DNA of 64,000 nucleotides, taken from the NCBI GenBank assembly GCA_015680685.1, contig MNCI01029439.1:109540-173539 (forward strand), read 5' to 3'. The translations under genes and the position numbers were made by a program. The stretch's first letter is position 1. Every line of letters begins with the position of its first letter. The notes beneath the pieces were generated by a model. It was given only the letters and a program-made list of their open reading frames with translations. It did no database searches and had not been told where the DNA came from. Origin of the DNA: Gnetum montanum. Lineage: Eukaryota; Streptophyta; Gnetopsida; Gnetales; Gnetaceae. This document shows, piece after piece, positions 58,164-64,000 of this stretch.

Positions 58164-58948
58164 GTAGGGTTTGTTTTTTCCTATAAATACATGTGCTTCC
58201 GCCATGTATTGGGCATCTTTTGGTCATTTTGTAGCTAGACTCTTGCAATTTTATTCTGTAGTCTTAGAGAACAGTCAGTGAGTGCCTACAGTGTGGATCT
58301 AAGTCAATTTTATGACATCTTATTCGAGTAGCAATGTACCTAGACACATTTCATGAATGGAAATAAGATCAAGATTTATTTTTATTCATTGTAGCACTTT
58401 GACTTAGATTAGATTTACTTTCCCTGTACTTAGTTCATATTTATGTTTCATGTACTTAGTTAATATTTACATTCCATACAAGTTAATCAATTGGCAGAAT
58501 GAGCACAACTAGTTTCAACTGTAAACATGTATTCGCTTGGTAATTCCAGTAGCATTATTGCTTGGTTCGCCCAGTAGCGTAGTGCTTGGTAATCCTAATA
58601 GTGGATACATGGGTTCAAGATGTGTATGGCAAGCTGAGAATAGACACTCATCGCCCATAGGCTAGTTTAGACTTTATCTTCTTTTTGTTAATTAGATTAA
58701 ATAATTAATTTCTTTATTATTATTAGGAGTAGCATAAGGTTAAAACAACATCAACAATCATATGTCTCACTTTGGACTAAACCATATGTGATAACACTAC
58801 CACTAGTCCAAGTGGGAAGACAGTGAATTGTGATCAAGGCATAATGCTCTAGATGCCACAACTAGTCCCATCCATAGAATTTGATCATATCATGTGTGAA
58901 TGCTTGTGATTTGTATAGTTGGGCATAGGGGGTACCTGTCACTCATCA
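58164..58948 (+). mobile_element. 3' LTR of D1, right part
   Basis: After the duplicated GTAGG the D-type LTR continues with CTATAAATACATG, R/U5 close to 42650-43385, ending GTCACTCATCA at 58948. CTTAT follows. Confidence 0.8.
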
Positions 58949-58953
58949 CTTAT
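58949..58953. repeat. Outer target duplication of the nest, right
   Basis: CTTAT, matching 41813-41817 in front of the truncated C-type LTR. Confidence 0.65.
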
Positions 58954-59289
58954 GGTTGCACATGTGATTAGTATAACAATGTGGTTGCACTTGACCAATA
59001 TAACAATGTGCAATTAATACCAAATAGGATTCTACATGATTGTTAACAAATAAACTTGACTTGTGGTTGCATATGTGATTGGTATAACAATATGTGATTA
59101 ATATCAAACAAGTTTCCATGTTGACAAATAAACTTAACTCCTATACCAATGGTTACAACACGGTTGCATATGCGATTAGTATAATAGTGTTTGATTGTAT
59201 GATTAATGTGAAATAGGTTTTCACAATCCTTGTCATTGCATGTGATGTACTCCATGATATATAGTCCAATTAGAATGTTAAAATTCTTA
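58954..59289. repeat. Three degenerate ~100-bp tandem repeats
   Basis: Units begin GGTTGCAYATGYGATTRGTATAA at 58954, 59065 and 59162 (spacings 111 and 97). Shared words include AACAAATAAACTT. Satellite-like, no coding. Confidence 0.7.
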
Positions 59290-59351
59290 TCCACCAAAAT
59301 TAAGCCTATAACTTGGAGCTTTTAAATCAAGCATCTTACCACTAGACTAAG
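59290..59351 (-). repeat. Possible tRNA-derived SINE head, A box duplicated across element B
   Basis: Minus strand reads TAGTCTAGTGGTAAGATGC, a good pol III A box, followed after about 30 bases by a weak B box (GTTATAGGC). A second A-box-like copy TAGCATAGTGGTAAGATGC lies at 63049-63075, on the other side of element B. No complete tRNA. Confidence 0.35.
59347..59351. repeat. Target-site duplication of B, left
   Basis: CTAAG, identical to 63048-63052. Confidence 0.9.
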
Positions 59352-60179
59352 TGATGAGTGAAACGAGCGTAGCACGCGCGATCCGGTCAAAATCTGCAGA
59401 CTAAATGCTTACACGCCCCATGGAATACTTGGGGTTTATCATTCGTTGTCTTCCCGAACTTACTTGTAGTTTTCACAGTGTATGGTTAAGTAAGTTCGAG
59501 GTATATAATTTTTATAGCTTTTTATGTTTTTCTCCTATGCTATCGAGGTGAAGGATTGAGAAACTAACTACCTCTAACTAATGACTAAGTCTAAATTAAC
59601 TAGCGTCAGCATCCGTTCCCACTTACCGTACACACCCTAAACTATGCAACTGTGGCTACCAAGCGCTAATCATTATTGGGATCACCACACGTAACGCATG
59701 TGCTCGAAGTGGTCGTACTGAGGCACTTAACTAGCCTAAGCATGACAAGCATCCGTTCCTTGACTAGCCGTACACATTCGTAGATGCTCGTAATCAAGTC
59801 GTACTCATGTTGTGCTACTGTACGTAATAAATAACAGGTAGGAAATAACATGTAATAAATAACAAGTAATAAATCCTATTCCATGCACTACAAGGTTTAT
59901 CCACAAAGCTCGTCTTTATTGTCATACACAACTTGCGTTCAGGTACAATGTTGTTCGAATAAAGATCTGTTCACTTGGGGACTCCTACTACGGGCACATG
60001 GAAAATATTCTATCTCTGGAGTGATCAATCTGCCAAAGTTTCCCTACTTCTAGCCTAGGATGAGAAATAAGAGGAGTGCTGCCTCTTATTTATAAATTTG
60101 GCAATGGACCACGATATCGTGTACGCGACATCGTAGGGGAAGACGTGATATCACGGCTCATGCAAATCGCATCTCATCA
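59352..60179 (-). mobile_element. 3' LTR of B
   Basis: 828 bp. Compared with the other LTR it lacks about 27 bp just inside the U5 end (after TGATGAGTG) and has one copy of the repeat duplicated at 62502-62666. Confidence 0.9.
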
Positions 60180-60194
60180 TACCCCCATGACTGA
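60180..60194 (-). promoter_or_regulatory. Polypurine-type box of B
   Basis: Minus strand TCAGTCATGGGGGTA directly before the 3' LTR, the best preserved copy in the window. Confidence 0.8.
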
Positions 60195-61254
60195 ATGAAA
60201 ACTCGTCCTCAAGTTCCTTACAATAATATCGGGAAGGTATGGAATTATTGAGGGGAATTGAACTAATGGAATGACATGTGAACGGATCATCATTACAAGA
60301 CTTGGCAAGACTAGTGTTCATGACAACAAGGGTGAACACCTTATTACAATGACATCAGGCCTTAGTTGGCAGCTTGAGAGAAAGAGATAGAGAAAGAAGT
60401 CTTGCTACTGCTAACGCCAAGATTGCGTCTTTCTTTGTTCATCGGTAAATGCACCATCGATCTTGCTCCTTGCATAGCTACTTCCAGCGTGGCCCCATTC
60501 CATGTGTTTGCTCCAAATCCAATCCGTTGTTGTATGATCGCCATCTGCATACACAACACAATCTTATATTAGTAAGGGTAAATGAATCATCATGTAATTA
60601 ATACCTTGTTGCGATGAAAGTCCATTGGCTAGGTTGTGGTATGGCTGATATGGATCGGGAAATATATTAATGATGACTACCGAAGGTGTAGGGGTTGGGA
60701 AAAAATCAAAAAATTTCGGGGCTAGGAGAAAATCGAAAAAATCAGGCCCCGTAACCCCATGACTAATCGTGAACCTCCGGTAGTGTTAGAATGGAGAAAG
60801 AAAAGGAGTAATAAAGATAGATAAAAAAAACTAAAAACATCAGTGAAATGGATGTCAAGATGGAATGAACAAAATAAAATTAATTGCAAAAATGTTAGGG
60901 AAAAGAAGTTAACAAATGCTCCAAATAGGAATGTCAGTGGGTCCTCCCCAAAGCAGGCTCATGTCCTTAATGCCTTGACAAACCCACATTCAAAGAGTCC
61001 GTAGGCTCTGGGAATGTCATTTGGAATAAGAGTTAAAGTCTTAACCACAAGCGTTTACCAAAAAGAAAATAATTTCTCGACCAAAATATACACTAATGAT
61101 ACAACCGATAATGAGGTGAACAATGGAGAGAAGGGTGGAGAAAAGAGAATGGAATGGAATCCCAAGAACAAGGTGGTGTACAGCCCCTTGTGTAGTTTAT
61201 GATTAAAGTGACTTGGAAAATCTCATTCCAACTCTAGCCTCAAACAAACCACTT
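60195..61254 (-). other. B 3' spacer
   Basis: Matches A1 39320-40376 in reverse: conserved block at 60936-60969, box at 60750-60766 (AGTCATGGGGTTA). No coding. Confidence 0.75.
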
Positions 61255-61777
61255 CCATACTTTCTCTTCTACCAGTTGAGCTTTAGGTTGGTTTCAACAC
61301 ATCGTTTCAATACTTGCTCCAACCGGTCGAGGGCTTGATCAAAGCTCATCCCATAAGCGGAGAAGTCGTCCATAAAGACTTCTACTCCGTTACCTATTTG
61401 CTACTAAAAGATGCTTAGAACTAATCGTTGGAATGTAGCAGGAGCATTACACAAGCCAAAAGGCATTTGTTTATATGCAAATGTTCCCCAAGGACTCGTG
61501 AACGTTGTTTTGGCTTGGTCTTCTGATGCGATTCGTATTTGGTTGTACCCACTATACCCATCCAGAAAACTGTAATAGCGATGTCCTGATATAGTGTCTA
61601 AGACTTGGTCAACAAATGGCAATGGGAAGTGATCTTTGAATGTTGCCATATTCAATAGCCTAAAGTCTATACATACCCTCCATTTACATCCTTTTTTTTG
61701 TATGATTACAAGAGGACTAACCCATTCACTATCAGCAATGGGGTAAATGAACCCAGCCTTAAGAAGTTGCATATCTT
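61255..61777 (-). pseudogene. B reverse transcriptase core (fragment)
   Basis: Minus strand. The 122-codon frame 61404-61772 shows the Ty3/gypsy RT blocks in order: FIYPIADSEW, SPLVIIQKKG, RVCIDFRLLN, FLDGYSGYNQI and MPFGLCNAPATFQR. After one stop near 61403 the reading goes on to the catalytic FMDDFS motif (about 61360-61380) and an LKLN-type strand. Upstream (N-terminal RT, protease, most of gag) and downstream (connection, RNase H, integrase) parts are deleted. It is the cleanest RT sequence in the window and closest to C1 RT. Confidence 0.92.
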
Positions 61778-61937
61778 AATAGAGGATAAAGGTAAAGTCT
61801 GGAATATACTCATCGGGATGAGTATAGACTATCTTGTATTGTTTAGGACTTGCCTGATTTCGGCTATGTGTTTTATGTTGCCGATTGTCTCGTGTATGGT
61901 CCTTAGGTGGTGAGTTGCTCTTATGAGAAGAAGACAT
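61778..61937 (-). pseudogene. B gag, N-terminal remnant fused to RT
   Basis: Minus-strand ATG at 61937 (MSSSHKS) with text parallel to A1 35010-35180, including a YTHPDEYIPDFTFIL-like segment, then an abrupt join to RT at about 61777. Confidence 0.75.
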
Positions 61938-62060
61938 TGTTATCGGTGTGCTATTTCACCGTTATATAAATTTTTTATCTTGATTAACCCAAAGGTTCGT
62001 TTAGGCTCCCAATGATGTGAGTGATATCCTTTATGTTGTATTTAGCGCATAAACACTTAG

Positions 62061-62078
62061 TCCCCGGCAACGGCACCA
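62061..62078 (-). promoter_or_regulatory. tRNA-Asp primer site of B
   Basis: Minus strand TGGTGCCGTTGCCGGGGA, one transition from the tRNA-Asp complement; the best preserved primer site here. Confidence 0.92.
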
Positions 62079-62079
62079 A

Positions 62080-63047
62080 TGATGAGTGGCGAGGTACCCC
62101 TACACTCAACCATACAAAACGAGCGTAGCACATGTGATCCGGTCGAACTCCGCAGACTAAATGCTTACACACCCCATGGAACACTTGGGGTTTATCATTC
62201 GTTGTCTTACCAGAATTACTTGTAGTTGTCACGGTGTATGGTTAAGTAAGTCCGAGGTATATAATTTTTATAGCTTTTTATGTTTTTCTTCTATGCTATC
62301 GAGGTGAAGGGTTGAGAAACTAACTAATGACTAAGTCTAAATTAACTAGCGTCAGCGTCCATTCCCACTTACCGTACACACCCTAAACTATGCAACTGTG
62401 GCTACCAAACGCTAATCGTTACTGGGATCACCACACATAATGCACGTGCTCGAAGTGGTCGTACTAAGGCACTTAACTAGCCTAAGCATGACAAGCATCC
62501 GTTCCTTGACTAGCCGTACACATCCGTAGATGCTCGTAATCAAGTCGTACTCATCCCGCGTTCTAGGAGTTGAGGGTGAGAGAATCTAATCGCAATGAGC
62601 AGCTGATTCCTTGATTAGCCGTACACATTCATAAATGCTCGTAATCAGGTCGTACTCATGCCGTGCTACTGCAGGTAATAAATAACAGGTAGGAAATAAC
62701 ATGTAATAAATAACAAGTAATAAATCCTATTCCATGCACTGCAAGGTTTATCCACAAAGCTCGTCTTTATTGCCGTACACAACTTGCGTTCAGGTACAAT
62801 GTTGCTTGAATAAAGATCCGTTCACTTGGGGACTCCTACTGCGGGCACATGGAAAATATTCTATCTCTGGAGTGATCAATCTGCGAGAGTTTCCCTACTT
62901 CTAGCCTAGGATGAGGAATAAAGGGAGTGTCGTCTCTTATTTATAGATTTGGTGGTGGACTGCAATATCGCGTACACGACATCGCAGGGGAAGACGCGAT
63001 ATCGCGATGGCCATGATATCGCGGCTCATGCAAATCGCATCTCATCA
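62080..63047 (-). mobile_element. 5' LTR of B
   Basis: 968 bp. Element sense TGATGAGATGCG...CACTCATCA with GATATC boxes near 62960-63025. AATAAA lies in R (about 62775). Longer than the 3' LTR because of a 105-bp tandem duplication. Confidence 0.9.
62502..62666. repeat. 105-bp tandem duplication in the B 5' LTR
   Basis: A unit beginning TTCCTTGACTAGCCGTACAC at 62502 recurs at 62607 with several transitions; the 3' LTR has a single copy. Confidence 0.85.
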
Positions 63048-63052
63048 CTAAG

Positions 63053-64000
63053 CATCTTACCACTATGCTAACATCTCATTGTTGGGTAAGAGTAATAAAA
63101 ACCTGTGATGAGCTGGAAATGGCTCTAAATTAACATCATCATCCCATTCTGATAGGAAATTGTAGGATGAATCAATATAATCATGATTTACTCAGTGCTT
63201 GAGAAATTCCTAAGATCGGTCAAAACTATATCTTTTTAAATTAAAAATAAATGATATTGGTTACATGTGCAAGAGAGGCACAAGAAATTTTGGACATTTT
63301 TCTGTAGCATTCTTAATCAAAAGGTTGCTTAACCTTCTCATGTTTTAGTTTAATGGTAACTGGATTTGAGTGGTGAGGCAACTTTGAGGATACCGACACC
63401 AATGGCTTGACTTTAATATTGATAACCTTAACAGTGACAAGACTAGTAACTTTAATTTCACAGATTGAAATAATGTTATATAAAATTAAATAAATGATGA
63501 AATTGAATGAAAAAGATGTTAAAATTAATAGACGTAACAAGTCTTCATAATGGTTTCTAGGTTGCCATACGATCATTTTTCAATAAGGGAAAAAAATGTT
63601 CTCAATGTCAAAGACGTAGGTAGAATTGTAGTATCCACTCAATAAAGTCAAAGACTCGAGTGTTTCCTTTTCAATTTTCATTGTTGATCAGCACTACCAT
63701 GACTCCACCACCTCATTTAATCTGCAACATTGCTGCTAATGCCATTGCCATGGCCATACACAAGGTTAGAAATTAACACCCATATACCTGTATTTAGGGA
63801 TTTTTATTGTAAAAAAGGTTTAAAATTTTTAAATACCTATATTTTTAAACAAATATATTTCAAACATGTCTATAAATAATACAATAAGATTAATTATATT
63901 ATTGTTGTTATTGTAATTTAATAATATATTTTGAAATTCAATGTAATACTCATTTAAACTAGGCAGTGCCAAAATTTGAGATAATTTTTCTTAACTTAAG
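63053..64000. other. Unassigned right flank
   Basis: AT-rich, no gene recognised. Joins 59346 when element B is removed. ORF 63313-63576 (minus) has no family motif and is probably chance. Confidence 0.5.

Larger units (their letters stand above)
59352..63047 (-). mobile_element. Element B: internally deleted Tat/Athila-like element
   Basis: 3696 bp, both B-type LTRs, perfect CTAAG duplication. In element sense: 5' LTR, tRNA-Asp primer site, about 53 codons of gag, RT core, 3' spacer with the conserved block and second box, polypurine box, 3' LTR. Two large deletions join gag to RT and RT to spacer, so it is defective yet keeps all cis sequences. Confidence 0.92.

Noticed and set aside
59290-59351. 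tRNA gene
   Set aside because: Only an A-box-like segment; no acceptor stem, anticodon arm or proper B box can be folded.

Overview
This is nuclear DNA from a plant with a large, repeat-rich genome. Nearly everything recognisable is a decayed retrotransposon, mostly nested one inside another. The evidence is Ty3/gypsy LTR elements with primer-binding sites for plant tRNA-Asp, tRNA-Asn and initiator tRNA-Met, a Ty1/copia fragment, LINE reverse-transcriptase remains and one plant-type receptor-kinase fragment. Slow-decaying nested LTR elements fit a gymnosperm or another giant plant genome, but the sequence alone does not fix the taxon. I see no RNA gene, CRISPR array or prokaryotic operon.

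Most LTR elements here are one extended group. I infer a Tat/Athila-like group from the tRNA-Asp primer site, the gag-protease-RT-RNaseH-integrase order and an extra ORF before the 3' LTR. Their LTRs share a terminal TGATGA...TCATCA, a TATA box, an R/U5 with AATAAA and a GGTACCTCGCCACTCATCA end. They differ in the U3 promoter and I label them A to E for this window only.

Layout. 1-2870: AT-rich, unassigned. 2880-5640: minus-strand LINE RT split by a rearranged solo C-type LTR (3374-4557). 6080-9000: minus-strand gypsy gag, tRNA-Met primer site and LTR, split by a solo B-type LTR (6281-7258). 9440-9830: second LINE tail. 10917-21110: element C1 (minus), the only one with a near-complete gene order. 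21124-24375: element F with a tRNA-Asn primer site. 24376-27148: E-type LTR plus gag (G). 27150-30915: 3' half of E1 (minus). 30990-32186: 5' end of a copia element (minus). 32356-32916: receptor-kinase fragment (minus), the only host-gene-like sequence. 34075-41271: complete element A1, target duplication ACCAC. 41818-58948: a 17-kb nest bounded by CTTAT, holding D1, a minus-strand insert I and complete element A2 (51127-58163, target duplication GTAGG). 59352-63047: internally deleted element B (minus), target duplication CTAAG. 63053-64000: unassigned.

Working relations. A1, A2 and D1 carry gag-protease but no RT, RNase H or integrase, so by inference they relied on a pol-bearing relative such as the ancestor of C1. 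All coding regions carry stops. The most unusual signals are non-coding: palindromic GATATC arrays in U3 whose copy number varies between LTRs, wholesale U3 exchange between otherwise similar LTRs, an AGTCATGGGGG box repeated up to four times per element, and a conserved 35-bp block in the 3' spacer.
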